The translations under genes and the position numbers were made by a program. Positions 16,395 through 24,582 of a DNA stretch of 34,824 nucleotides are shown in pieces (position 1 is the stretch's first letter; every line of letters starts with the position of its first letter). The stretch is taken from the NCBI GenBank assembly GCA_011176535.1, contig DUEP01000011.1:9984-44807 (forward strand), read 5' to 3'. Below the pieces are notes generated by a model, which did no database searches, was not told the origin of the DNA, and saw nothing but the letters and a program-made list of their open reading frames with translations. Origin of the DNA: Anaerolineae bacterium. GTDB taxonomy: Bacteria; Chloroflexota; Anaerolineae; Anaerolineales; DRMV01.

Positions 16395-17215
16395 CGCTCC
16401 CCCATCCCACGCCTGAAAAGGCCCTGGCTGTGGCCCGCCCGCTGACCGAGGAGGTGGGGCGTGTCTTGCTGGCGCGCTTCGTCGCCGGGGAGCGCACCGC
16501 CCGCCAAAAGGCCGACACCACCCTGGTCACCGAGGCGGACCGCGAGGCCGATCGCCGGCTGGTGGAGGGATTGCGGGCGGCTTTTCCCGGTTTGCCCGTG
16601 CTCAGCGAGGAGGGCGCCACCCGCTGGCCCGCCGCTGCGCCCGCCGGTTGGGTGGTGGATCCCCTGGACGGCACCACGAACTTTGCCGTGGGCTGGCCGA
16701 TTTGGGGGGTGAGCGTGGCCTATGTGGTGGAAGGCTGGCCCGTGGCCGGGGTGCTGCACTACCCCACCCTGGGCCTGACGGTTACGGCCACCCGCGGCGG
16801 CGCCTGGATGGGGAAGCGCCGCATCACGGTGCAACGGACGACCCAGCCCGGCGGTGGGGCCTTGGTGGCACTGTGTTCGCGCACGGCGCGGCGTGTGCGC
16901 GTGCTGCCCCCCTGGAAGGCGCGTATCTCCGGTTGCGCCACCTACGACTTTCTCAGCGTGGCTGCCGGGCAAACGGTGGCCGCGTTGCATGCTTCGCCCA
17001 AGGTGTGGGATCTGGCCGCCGTGTGGCTCATCGTGCGCGAGGCAGGGGGCCTGTGGCGGCCCTGGGGCGAAGCCCGGGCCGGGGAGCCCTTCCCCCTGCA
17101 TCCCGGCGAGGATTACGCCAGCCGGGCCTTTCCTCTGCTGGCTGCGGCGAGTGAGGAGGCGCTGGCGCGGCTTGGCAGGCAACTGGCCCCCTGGGCGGGT
17201 GAGGCTTTGGTATAA
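16391..17215 (+). CDS. Inositol-monophosphatase-family phosphatase
   Basis: A 274-residue Mg-dependent phosphatase. Motifs are TTLVTEADREAD (substrate and helix region), VLSEEGA (metal Glu pair), WVVDPLDGTTNFAVGWP (metal Asp, Asp, Thr) and, towards the end, SPKVWDLAAVWLIVREAGG (the WD-x-AA motif). The family hydrolyses inositol-1-phosphate, fructose-1,6-bisphosphate or similar sugar phosphates, and substrate cannot be told apart here. The frame is open upstream to 16136, but that part shadows the MFS gene. The ATG at 16391 overlaps the MFS stop and has GGAAGG just before it. The last codons overlap the -10 element of the next gene. Confidence 0.87.
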   Translation: MTLPHPTPEKALAVARPLTEEVGRVLLARFVAGERTARQKADTTLVTEADREADRRLVEGLRAAFPGLPVLSEEGATRWPAAAPAGWVVDPLDGTTNFAVGWPIWGVSVAYVVEGWPVAGVLHYPTLGLTVTATRGGAWMGKRRITVQRTTQPGGGALVALCSRTARRVRVLPPWKARISGCATYDFLSVAAGQTVAALHASPKVWDLAAVWLIVREAGGLWRPWGEARAGEPFPLHPGEDYASRAFPLLAAASEEALARLGRQLAPWAGEALV

Positions 17216-17216
17216 T
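17211..17216 (+). promoter_or_regulatory. Extended -10 promoter for GT2 gene
   Basis: TGGTATAAT (17208-17216) is an extended -10 without a recognisable -35. It contains the TAA stop of the preceding gene and predicts a start near 17223, with a leader of about 50 bases. Confidence 0.6.
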
Positions 17217-17275
17217 CCCTGCGTTCCACGGCGTGGCCCCGCTGACGCCGTTATTTTTCAGGTGTGAGGTCATTG

Positions 17276-17974
17276 ATGGAGAAAAACGGACGCATATCGG
17301 TGTTGATCCCCGTTTACAACGAAGAGGAGACCGTAGCCGAAATCCTGCGCGAAGTGGCGGCCACCGGGGTTCCTGACGAAATCGTCGTGGTGGACGACGG
17401 CTCCACCGACCGCACGCGCGAGATCCTGGCCCAACTGGAGGGCAGCATCCCCGGGCTGCAAATCGTTTACCACGAGCGCAACCAGGGCAAGGGCGCGGCC
17501 CTGCGCACCGCTTTCCAGCATGCCACCGGCGACATTTTCATTATCCAGGACGCCGATTTGGAGTACGACCCGCGCCATTACCCCTTCCTGCTGCAGCCGA
17601 TTTTTGAGGGCAAGGCCGATGTGGTGTACGGCTCCCGGTTCCTGGGCGCACCCCGGCGTCCCATTCTATTCTGGAACATGGTGGCCAACAAAATCCTCAC
17701 CCTGATCACCAACCTGCTCTTCAATACCATCCTTTCTGATATGGAAACCGGTTACAAGGTGTTCAAGCGCGAGGTGATTGAAGACATGCCCTTGCACGCG
17801 CGCGGGTTCGAGTTCGAGCCGGAGTTTACGGCTAAGGTGCTCAAACGGGGGTATCGCATCTTCGAGGTGCCCATTGCCTTCAATCCACGGGATTACACCG
17901 AGGGCAAGAAAATCAAGGCCAGAGATGGCTTTATTGCGTTGTGGACGCTGTTCAAGTACCGCTTCGTGGATTAA
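17276..17974 (+). CDS. GT2-family glycosyltransferase, polyprenol-phosphate sugar synthase type
   Basis: A 232-residue soluble GT-A enzyme: SVLIPVYNEEETV at the N-terminus, VVVDDGSTDRTRE, the GKGAALRTAF loop, the metal-binding QDADLEYDP and VVYGSRFLG. The MVANKILTLITNLLF to DMETGYKVFKR region is characteristic of the dolichyl/undecaprenyl-phosphate mannose or glucose synthase branch. It would charge a lipid carrier with a sugar at the membrane's inner face, and GT39-type proteins such as the one at 2962 use such donors. No C-terminal membrane helices are present. The ATG at 17276 follows TGAGGT by five bases. An in-frame GTG at 17264 lies upstream of that site and is less likely. A terminator follows nine bases after the stop. 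Confidence 0.88.
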   Translation: MEKNGRISVLIPVYNEEETVAEILREVAATGVPDEIVVVDDGSTDRTREILAQLEGSIPGLQIVYHERNQGKGAALRTAFQHATGDIFIIQDADLEYDPRHYPFLLQPIFEGKADVVYGSRFLGAPRRPILFWNMVANKILTLITNLLFNTILSDMETGYKVFKREVIEDMPLHARGFEFEPEFTAKVLKRGYRIFEVPIAFNPRDYTEGKKIKARDGFIALWTLFKYRFVD

Positions 17975-17982
17975 ACAAAAAA

Positions 17983-18007
17983 AGGCAGGCCTCTCAATGG
18001 CCTGCCT
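17983..18007. terminator. Bidirectional terminator between GT2 gene and recJ
   Basis: AGGCAGGCC and GGCCTGCCT (17983-17991 and 17999-18007) form a perfect 9-bp stem with a 7-base loop. An A-run lies on the left and a T-rich stretch on the right, so both convergent genes can end here. Confidence 0.85.
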
Positions 18008-18013
18008 CTTCGT

Positions 18014-19720
18014 TTATTCGCTGGGTCGAATGTCCTTGATGTTCAACTGGGGGGTTCGCCGGCCGTTGTATTCGTTCCATTCAAAAGTGAAAAGAATGTC
18101 CACCTCGGGGGGCAAATGGTCCAACCAGTGCCCCTGACGGAAGGCGATGGCCTCGTGGCGGGTGGTGCCGTCGCTGAGGATGAGTTTGAGGTGGTTGCCG
18201 TCGCTGCCCACGGCGCGGGCGCTGAGCACCCGTGCTCCCCGGACGACAAAGCGGGGGCGCGGGTTGCCGAAGCCTGTGGGCTCCAGCCAGCGCAGATGGC
18301 TGAGCAATTCGGGCGTCAGGTCGCTCAGCCGCACCTCGGCGTCGGCCTTCAGCGTGGGCCGCAGGTCCAACGCGCCCAGTTGCTCGGCGGCGATGGCTTG
18401 CATCCGGGCGACGAATTCGGGCAAGTGTTCGTTGAGCACGGTGAATCCTGCCGCCGCAGCGTGGCCGCCGTAGTGGGTCAGCAGGTCGGCGCACTGTTCC
18501 AGCGCCTGGGTGATGTGAAATTCGGGGATGCTGCGGCACGACCCTCGGGTGAACTCCGGGCCCTGTTGCGCCACGATGGCCGGCCGGTAGTAGCGCTCCA
18601 CCAGGCGTGAAGCAGCCAGCCCCACCACGCCGGGGTTGAACCCGGGATGGGCGGCGAAGAGCAGCCAAGGGACTTCGTCGCCCTCGCCGAGGGCCAGCCG
18701 CTCCGCCGCCTGCTCCACCTCTTTGGTCAGCCGTTGCCGTTCACGGTTCTGGCGGTCCAGTTGCAGGGCCAGGGGACCGGCCTCGGCCGGGCTGCGGGCC
18801 AGTAGCAGGTTCAACGCCGCCAGGGCCGATTCTAAGCGCCCGGCGGCGTTGAGCCGTGGCCCCAACATAAAGCCAATGTGGGCGGCGGTGAGCCGCTGGG
18901 GCTGCAGGCCGGCCACGCGGATGAGCGAGTAAATCCCCTGTCGCTGCGCTTGCCGCAGGCGGTGCAGCCCGCTACGCACCAGGTGACGGTTTTCGCTCAC
19001 CAGGGGGGCCAGGTCGGCCACGGTGCCTAAGGCCACCAGGTCCAGGTGCTTCTGCACGGCCTCCGCCGCCTGGGGGCGCAGGCGGCGGACCAGGGCTTGG
19101 GCCAGTTTGTAGGCCAGCCCCACCCCGGCCAGGTCTTTTTCGGGGTACGCGTCGCCCGGCTGCTTGGGGTTGATCACCGCCGTGGCCAGGGGAAGTTCGC
19201 CGCCCGGCACATGGTGGTCGGTCACGATGAGGTCCATCCCCAGGCCGCGGGCGTGGGCCACTTCGTCCAGCGAACGAATGCCGCAGTCCACTGTCACCAC
19301 CACTCGGACGCCGGCATCGTGGAGGGCGCTCAGGGCCTCGTTGTTCAGGCCGTAGCCCTCATCGAAACGGTTAGGGATGTAGGGCTGCACCTGAGCGCCC
19401 AGGGCCTGCAGCGCTTCCACCAGCAGGGCGGTGGCCGTCACCCCATCCACATCGTAATCGCCGTACACCGCGATGGGCTCGTTGTGACGGATGGCGTGGC
19501 TCAGGCGCTCCACGGCGGCTTCCATGCCCCGCATGGCGAAAGGGTCTTCGCTGCCAGGGGGCGGGGCGGCCTCCAGGAAGGCGCGGGCGGTGGTGTAGGT
19601 GGTGTGGCCGCGGTTGTAAAGCAGCGTACGCAGCACCGGCGGGAAGCGATGCAACGCCTCCTCGGCTTCAGGAGGAGGCGGAGGGGCAATGTGCCAGCGG
19701 GGGGAAGGGGAAAGGGGCAT
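18014..19720 (-). CDS. recJ: Single-stranded-DNA-specific exonuclease RecJ
   Basis: RecJ degrades single-stranded DNA 5' to 3' in recombination and mismatch repair. The 568-residue protein has the standard layout. The DHH core has VYGDYDVDGVTATAL (near residue 88), VTVDCGI and VTDHHVPGG (near 165). The DHHA1 part has the GGHAAAAGF motif. A C-terminal OB-fold region ends with HWLDHLPPEVDILFTFEWNEY. Length is typical of the short RecJ form. The ATG at 19720 is preceded by GGAG at a somewhat long distance (about 11 bases). The upstream region has a CGGGCA/TGCCCG hairpin near 19750-19765, in the probable promoter area. Confidence 0.94.
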   Translation of the reverse strand: MPLSPSPRWHIAPPPPPEAEEALHRFPPVLRTLLYNRGHTTYTTARAFLEAAPPPGSEDPFAMRGMEAAVERLSHAIRHNEPIAVYGDYDVDGVTATALLVEALQALGAQVQPYIPNRFDEGYGLNNEALSALHDAGVRVVVTVDCGIRSLDEVAHARGLGMDLIVTDHHVPGGELPLATAVINPKQPGDAYPEKDLAGVGLAYKLAQALVRRLRPQAAEAVQKHLDLVALGTVADLAPLVSENRHLVRSGLHRLRQAQRQGIYSLIRVAGLQPQRLTAAHIGFMLGPRLNAAGRLESALAALNLLLARSPAEAGPLALQLDRQNRERQRLTKEVEQAAERLALGEGDEVPWLLFAAHPGFNPGVVGLAASRLVERYYRPAIVAQQGPEFTRGSCRSIPEFHITQALEQCADLLTHYGGHAAAAGFTVLNEHLPEFVARMQAIAAEQLGALDLRPTLKADAEVRLSDLTPELLSHLRWLEPTGFGNPRPRFVVRGARVLSARAVGSDGNHLKLILSDGTTRHEAIAFRQGHWLDHLPPEVDILFTFEWNEYNGRRTPQLNIKDIRPSE

Positions 19721-19968
19721 TCAGGTGACTCCAATGCAAAAAGGGATGCGGGCAGTTTTATGCCCGTCTGTGGTTCGGAGCGGCAGGGTGTGCTGTTCCG
19801 CTTGCTTTTCCCTGCAAGCCTTGCCTGTCAGGCCGCTCCATGGCGATTTGGAAGTCCGCACAGGCGGAACTTCACAAACCGTGGCCCGCGGTTTCAACCG
19901 CCGGGGCGATAAGGACGCGGATGAACATGGTTGGAGCGGATAAACGCGGATATTGGGATGGAACACGC
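19721..19968. repeat. Intergenic region with two palindromes and GCGGAT repeats
   Basis: No gene is seen. Palindrome one pairs GAAGTCCGC (19851-19859) with GCGGAACTTC (19864-19873). Palindrome two pairs CCCGCGGTT (19885-19893) with AACCGCCGGG (19896-19905). Next come three GCGGAT copies between 19917 and 19952, the last two four bases apart. This arrangement resembles a dispersed, non-coding repeat family rather than a unique regulatory region. Confidence 0.6.
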
Positions 19969-21345
19969 TTATTCTCTTTGCCTTGCCGGCTGCACGATAA
20001 GGTGCATCTTTTCCACGCGCACCACTTCAACCGGCGCACCGGAGGGCAAGGGCGGCGCGTCGGGCACCAGTTCCGCCGTCCACAATTCGCCGCCCACCTG
20101 CACGGTGCCGCGCCCGCCCGACTGGATGGGGGTGCGGGTGTAGCCCACCTTGCCAATCAGCCTCTCTACCTGCTCCTCACCGGTGCGCACAGGCCGCTTT
20201 TGCGCCCGCAACGCTAAGGTGACCACTGCGACGCTCAGCGCGGCGAAGAAAAGCGCAGTACCGATGACCAGGGGCAGCGAGAGGGGAGGGATGCCCGGCG
20301 TGGGTGGAGGGCTGCCCGGGAGGATGGGCGCGTGGAACAGCAGCAGCGCGCCGAAGACGAAAGTGAGCAGGCCGGCCACGGTCAGGGCCCCATGGGTGGT
20401 CGCCTTCACATCCAGCACAAAGAGCACAAAGGCGGTCAGCAGGAGCACCAGGCCAAACCAGTTCACATCCAGCACGCCCAGCCCGTAGGCGGCCAGGGTC
20501 AGGCTGACGACACCCACGAACCCCGGCACCCAACCGCCGGGATGCGAGAGTTCAATGAGGAGCGCTTGGAAACCGATGGCCAGGAGTAGAAAGACGATGT
20601 TGGGGTTGGTGAGCAAGGCCAGCAGGTCTTCCAGCAGGGTGGGATTGATGCGGCGCAAAGGGGCCTGGGCCGTGTGCAGGGTCACGGTGCCGGCGGTGGT
20701 TTCCACCGTGCGCCCGTCCAGTTCGCGCAGCAGGTCGTCTAAGGTGGGGGCGATGACATCGATGAGCCCGGCGTCCAGCGCTTCCCGGGCGTACACGGCG
20801 CGTGCCTGGGCGATGGTTGCTTCGGCCAGGCGCACGGCCCGCTCGCCGCGGCGCCGGGCCAGACTGCGGGCCTGGGCCTGCAAAACCTGTTTCGTCTTGT
20901 GGGCCAGGGCGTCGCCCAGATCTTCGCCCTGCAGCCCCACAGGAGCGGCCGCGCCGATGGTGGTTTCGGGGGCCATGGCGGCCAGGTGCCCGGCCAGGGT
21001 GATCAGCGTCCCGGCGCTGGCGGCCATAGCGCCGCGTGGCGCCACATACACCACCACGGGGATGGGGCTGTTGCGGATGGCCTGGATTATGTGCTGCATG
21101 GTCTCCACGCTGCCGCCGGGGGTGTCGAGTTCCAGAATGACGACCTGGGCTTGCAGCCGTTGGGCTTCCTGCAACCCGCGGTCCAGGTATTGCGCCATAG
21201 CCGGGGTCACGGCTCCCTGCAGGTGGAGTATGACCACCGGGGGCAGTGCAGATTCCTTGGGGGTCGGTTGCGGGATACACCCCATGGCCGCAAGCAGAAC
21301 CCAAAGGAACAGCACCACCCCACGGACGCGCCTGATCCTCACCAT
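19969..21345 (-). CDS. NfeD-family membrane serine protease (ClpP class, NfeD1b type)
   Basis: A 458-residue membrane protein. An N-terminal signal segment ends in AAMGC (residues 19-23), only a weak lipobox. Residues 35-240 form a ClpP/crotonase-like protease domain: ELDTPGGSVETMQ (72-84) and GAMAASAGTLIT with the likely nucleophile Ser110. A Lys near 150 is the probable general base. Four or five hydrophobic segments follow (about 260-385), then a C-terminal NfeD OB-fold. Known relatives cleave stomatin-like partners, and the partner gene is usually adjacent. No stomatin/slipin gene is next to this one, so the partner must be elsewhere or absent. AGGAGG lies five bases before the ATG, and a TATAAT is just upstream on the minus strand. 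Confidence 0.9.
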   Translation of the reverse strand: MVRIRRVRGVVLFLWVLLAAMGCIPQPTPKESALPPVVILHLQGAVTPAMAQYLDRGLQEAQRLQAQVVILELDTPGGSVETMQHIIQAIRNSPIPVVVYVAPRGAMAASAGTLITLAGHLAAMAPETTIGAAAPVGLQGEDLGDALAHKTKQVLQAQARSLARRRGERAVRLAEATIAQARAVYAREALDAGLIDVIAPTLDDLLRELDGRTVETTAGTVTLHTAQAPLRRINPTLLEDLLALLTNPNIVFLLLAIGFQALLIELSHPGGWVPGFVGVVSLTLAAYGLGVLDVNWFGLVLLLTAFVLFVLDVKATTHGALTVAGLLTFVFGALLLFHAPILPGSPPPTPGIPPLSLPLVIGTALFFAALSVAVVTLALRAQKRPVRTGEEQVERLIGKVGYTRTPIQSGGRGTVQVGGELWTAELVPDAPPLPSGAPVEVVRVEKMHLIVQPARQRE

Positions 21346-21362
21346 GGTTCCTCCTGGTTTTG

Positions 21363-21397
21363 ATTATACCCGTTTGCCGGGGCTTTCGCCGTATAAT
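21363..21397. promoter_or_regulatory. Back-to-back -10 elements of nfeD-like and sigma-factor genes
   Basis: TATAAT on the minus strand (21368-21363) serves the NfeD gene, whose leader is about ten bases. TATAAT on the plus strand (21392-21397) serves the sigma gene, whose ATG is only seven bases further on. Neither has a consensus -35, so an activator or a special sigma may be involved. Confidence 0.65.
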
Positions 21398-21404
21398 AGA
21401 GGAG

Positions 21405-22028
21405 ATGCGCTTGCCCAACGAACCCGACCTGTTGACGGCGGCCCGCCGGGGTGACCTGGAGGCCTTCAACCGCCTGGTGCTGGCATACCAGGAGGAGGTG
21501 TACGCTTTGGCCTACCGGATGTTGGGCGATCCGGAGGCGGCCGCCGACGCGACCCAGGAGGCCTTTCTCTCGGCCTGGCGACACCTGAAAGGCTTTCGCG
21601 GCGGGTCATTTCGAGGCTGGTTGCTGCGCATCGCCACCAACGCCTGCTATGACGAGTTACGCCGGCGGGGGCGGCGGCCTCAAGTGCCGCTGGAAGGCAC
21701 CGACGAGGAAACGGAAGCCGACGCCTTGCCCTGGATGACCGACCCTAACCCGGCCTCCTCGCCCGAAACCATGCTCCAACGCCGTGAGGTGCAACAGGCG
21801 CTGGAGACTTGCATTCGTCGTTTGCCGCCCAAGTTGCGCACTGTGTTGCTGCTGGTGGATGTGCACGGTCTGGACTATGCCCAGGCCGCGGCCAGTCTGG
21901 ATGTCCCGTTAGGCACGGTGAAAAGCCGTCTGGCCCGGGCGCGTCGGGCGATGCGGGACTGTTTGGGCGCCTTTGCGGAACTTTTGCCCGCCCTGTACCG
22001 TCCAAAGGACGATGAGCATCATGCCTGA
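21405..22028 (+). CDS. ECF-type RNA polymerase sigma factor
   Basis: A 207-residue sigma-70 family protein of the ECF class. Region 2 spans about residues 5-80 (DLEAFNRLVLAYQEEVYALA, ATQEAFLSAWRHLKGF, WLLRIATNACYDELRRR). An acidic linker follows, then region 4 (RRLPPKLRTVLLLVDVHGL, YAQAAASLDVPLGTVKSRLA). The gene after it overlaps and looks like its anti-sigma factor. The ATG at 21405 comes directly after AGAGGAG, which is too close for an ordinary Shine-Dalgarno. With TATAAT ending at 21397 the transcript would start at or next to the ATG, so it is probably leaderless. The in-frame extension up to 21360 is therefore rejected. The inducing signal is unknown. Confidence 0.9.
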   Translation: MRLPNEPDLLTAARRGDLEAFNRLVLAYQEEVYALAYRMLGDPEAAADATQEAFLSAWRHLKGFRGGSFRGWLLRIATNACYDELRRRGRRPQVPLEGTDEETEADALPWMTDPNPASSPETMLQRREVQQALETCIRRLPPKLRTVLLLVDVHGLDYAQAAASLDVPLGTVKSRLARARRAMRDCLGAFAELLPALYRPKDDEHHA

Positions 22029-22653
22029 ACCTTCCCCCAAAGATTGGGAAGCCTTGTCGGCTTATCTGGACGGGCAATTGTTGCCCCGTGAGCGGGCGCG
22101 GCTGGAGGCCCGCCTGGCGGACGACCCCGCGTTGCGCCAGGCCCTGGCCGAACTGCGGGCCTTGCGGGCTGCCCTGCGTCATCTGCCGCCGCCGCGGGTG
22201 CCGCGCAATTTCACTCTGCGTCCCGAGATGGTGGCGCCCACGCCGTGGTGGGCGGGCTGGTGGCGTTGGGCCACGGCGCTGACGGCGCTGTTGCTGGCGT
22301 TGGTGGTGCTAGCCGATTGGGGATTGGGGCGAACGCTGAAGATGGCCGCCGCGCCGCCAGAAATGGCCCCCGCTCCGACGCCTTCGGTGGAAGCCCTGGC
22401 CCCGGCCCCCAGGGAGGAACAGGCTCTGGGCATGGCTGCGGCCGAGGGCCAGGCCACCGCCTCCGAGGCGCCGCAGGGTGCCAAAACAAGGCCCAACACG
22501 CCAACACCGATGCCCACGCCCACGCCCGAACCGGTCGGCGGGCGATCCCCTGCAAGGGCGGCGCCGGTTTCGCCGTGGCGCGTGATGGAAGGCGTGCTGT
22601 TGGGGGTGTTGCTGGCGTTGCTGGTGGGCCGACGGTGGCTGGGGCGAAGATGA
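22021..22653 (+). CDS. Anti-sigma factor-like single-pass membrane protein
   Basis: A 210-residue protein. The N-terminal 60 residues (WEALSAYLDGQLLPRERARL, DPALRQALAELRALRAAL) have the shape of an anti-sigma domain, but the HxxxCxxC zinc ligands of ZAS proteins are missing. A transmembrane helix follows (TALTALLLALVVLADWGL, about 90-107), then a Pro/Ala/Thr-rich outer linker and a second hydrophobic segment near the C-terminus. It would hold the sigma factor at the membrane. The overlap with the sigma gene is 8 bases for the ATG at 22021, or 17 for the in-frame ATG at 22012. AAAGGA at 22004-22009 is too close to 22012 and rather far from 22021, so the start is uncertain by three codons. Confidence 0.75.
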   Translation: MPEPSPKDWEALSAYLDGQLLPRERARLEARLADDPALRQALAELRALRAALRHLPPPRVPRNFTLRPEMVAPTPWWAGWWRWATALTALLLALVVLADWGLGRTLKMAAAPPEMAPAPTPSVEALAPAPREEQALGMAAAEGQATASEAPQGAKTRPNTPTPMPTPTPEPVGGRSPARAAPVSPWRVMEGVLLGVLLALLVGRRWLGRR

Positions 22654-22681
22654 GGGCCGCTCCGGGGGAGGCAGGATTTGA

Positions 22682-22687
22682 TACAAT
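22682..22687 (+). promoter_or_regulatory. Extended -10 promoter of uvrC
   Basis: TGATACAAT (22679-22687) has the TGn extension and TACAAT. Start is expected at about 22694-22697, at or next to the uvrC ATG at 22697. There is no Shine-Dalgarno in the nine bases between them, so the uvrC mRNA is probably leaderless. Confidence 0.6.
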
Positions 22688-22696
22688 TACCCCGCT

Positions 22697-24577
22697 ATGG
22701 CGCGCACGAAGGATTCCCTGCCAACGCACCTTCAGCAACTGCTGAACGCGCTCCCTGAACGACCCGGTTGCTATCTGTTCAAAGACGAGCAGGGGGAAGT
22801 GATTTACGTGGGCAAGGCGGTCAACCTACGCAACCGGGTGCGTTCCTATTTCCATGCTTCGGCCCAACAGCACCCGAAAACCCGGCGGCTGGTGCAACGC
22901 ATCGCCGACCTAGAGTGGATTGTGGTCGGCAGTGAGTTGGAAGCCCTCATCCTGGAAATGCAACTCATCAAGCGGCATCGGCCGCGTTACAATGTGCGCC
23001 TCAAGGACGACAAGCGGTACCCCTACATCAAGGTGCACTGGGCCGACCCCTTCCCCAAGGTGAGCGTCACCCGGCAGCCGGTCAAAGATGGCTCCCGTTA
23101 TTACGGCCCGTACACCTCGGTATGGGCGGTGCATCAAACTCTGGATGTGCTGCGGCGCATTTTCCCCTACCTCACCTGCAACCGCACCATTACCGGCCAA
23201 GATGAGCGGGCGTGTCTGTATTACGACCTGGGGCTGTGCGCTGCCCCCTGTATCGGGGCCATCTCCCAGGAAGATTACCGCCAGATGATCGAGCATTTGT
23301 GTCAGTTTCTGGAAGGGCGCACCGAGCCGGTGATCCGGCGTCTGGAAACCGAGATGCGGGAGGCCGCAGCCGTGCTGGGTTTTGAGCGGGCGGCCCGGCT
23401 CCGGGATCAAATCCGCGCTATCCGGGAGGTGGTCCAGAAACAGCGGGTGGTCTCGCAAAAGATGCTGGACTCCGATGTGCTGGCCCTGGCGCGGGACGAT
23501 GGCGAAGCGGTGGTGCAGGTGTTTTTCATCCGCGGCGGCAAGTTGATCGGCCATGAACACTTCGTGCTGGAGAACACGGAGGGGGTTCCGGATGAAGAGG
23601 TGTTGGCCGACTTCCTCAAACAGTTTTACGAGTCCCATGCTGCCCTGCCGCGCCAGGTGCTGTTGCCGCACGAGGTGGAGGAGGCGCGCCTGATCACCCA
23701 ATGGCTGCGGCAGCGGGGGCGCGGCGAGCGGGTGGAAATCGTGGTCCCCCAGGACGAGGAGCAGCAGGCCCTGGTGGCGTTGGCCGCTCAGAACGCCGCC
23801 GAGACTCTGCGCGTGCTCCGGGCCCGCTGGGAGGCGGAAAAGCACCGCCAGACCGAGGCCCTGGCGGCCCTGCAGGAGGCTCTGGACCTGGAGCGCCCGC
23901 CCAATCGCATCGAGGGCTACGATATCTCCAACCTGCAGGGCACGGCCATCGTGGGCAGCATGGTGGTGTTTGAACAGGGCGTGCCCAACAAGCGGTTGTA
24001 CCGGCGGTTCAATATCCGCTCGGTGGTGGGTCACCCCGACGATTTCGCCAGCATGGAAGAGGTGCTCACCCGGCGCTTCCGCCGCTGGCAGGGCGCCCAG
24101 GCCAGGGCAGGGGCGCCGGGGGCAAACCCCGACCCTGCTTTTGGCCGGTTGCCCGATTTGTTGCTCATCGACGGTGGCAAAGGCCAGTTGGCGCGCGCGG
24201 TGCAGGTGCTGGAACGTTTTGGTTTGCAGGAGCGTGTGGCTGTGGTATCCTTAGCCAAGCGCGAAGAGGAAGTGTTCCTCCCCGCTCGTCCTGCGCCGTT
24301 GAAGTTGCCGCGCGATCACGCGGGCCTCTTTCTGCTCCAGCGGGTGCGGGATGAGGCCCATCGCTTCGCCGTGGCCGGGCATCGTGCCCGGCGGCAGCGG
24401 CAAAACCTGCGTTCGTTGTTGGAGGAGGTACCCGGCGTGGGGCCTAAACGGCGGCAGGCGTTGCTGGCCCGTTTCGGCTCCCTGGAAGCCATCCGTCAAG
24501 CCTCCGTTGAGGAGTTGGCCCAGGTGCGGGGTATTTCCCAGGCGTTGGCCCGCCAGATCAAGCAGGCTTTGGAGTGA
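22697..24577 (+). CDS. uvrC: Excinuclease ABC subunit C
   Basis: UvrC makes the two incisions around a lesion in nucleotide excision repair together with UvrA and UvrB. The 626-residue protein is complete: GIY-YIG domain (GCYLFKDEQGEVIYVGKA, residues 21-38), a Cys-bearing region (YYDLGLCAAPCIG), UVR motif for UvrB binding (about 200-240), RNase H-like 5' nuclease domain (IEGYDISNLQGT, LLLIDGGKGQLARA, RDEAHRFA), and a C-terminal helix-hairpin-helix pair (VPGVGPKRRQALLARFG). Between the IRSVVGHPDDFASMEEV segment and the LPDLLLIDGG strand there is a short Ala/Gly/Pro-rich insertion that looks non-conserved. The gene is the first of a row with short gaps running to rsmA. Confidence 0.96.
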   Translation: MARTKDSLPTHLQQLLNALPERPGCYLFKDEQGEVIYVGKAVNLRNRVRSYFHASAQQHPKTRRLVQRIADLEWIVVGSELEALILEMQLIKRHRPRYNVRLKDDKRYPYIKVHWADPFPKVSVTRQPVKDGSRYYGPYTSVWAVHQTLDVLRRIFPYLTCNRTITGQDERACLYYDLGLCAAPCIGAISQEDYRQMIEHLCQFLEGRTEPVIRRLETEMREAAAVLGFERAARLRDQIRAIREVVQKQRVVSQKMLDSDVLALARDDGEAVVQVFFIRGGKLIGHEHFVLENTEGVPDEEVLADFLKQFYESHAALPRQVLLPHEVEEARLITQWLRQRGRGERVEIVVPQDEEQQALVALAAQNAAETLRVLRARWEAEKHRQTEALAALQEALDLERPPNRIEGYDISNLQGTAIVGSMVVFEQGVPNKRLYRRFNIRSVVGHPDDFASMEEVLTRRFRRWQGAQARAGAPGANPDPAFGRLPDLLLIDGGKGQLARAVQVLERFGLQERVAVVSLAKREEEVFLPARPAPLKLPRDHAGLFLLQRVRDEAHRFAVAGHRARRQRQNLRSLLEEVPGVGPKRRQALLARFGSLEAIRQASVEELAQVRGISQALARQIKQALE

Positions 24578-24582
24578 GCATC

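Noticed and set aside
19910-19955. CRISPR-like repeat array
   Set aside because: The GCGGAT units are six bases long and unevenly spaced. There are no spacers and no cas genes.
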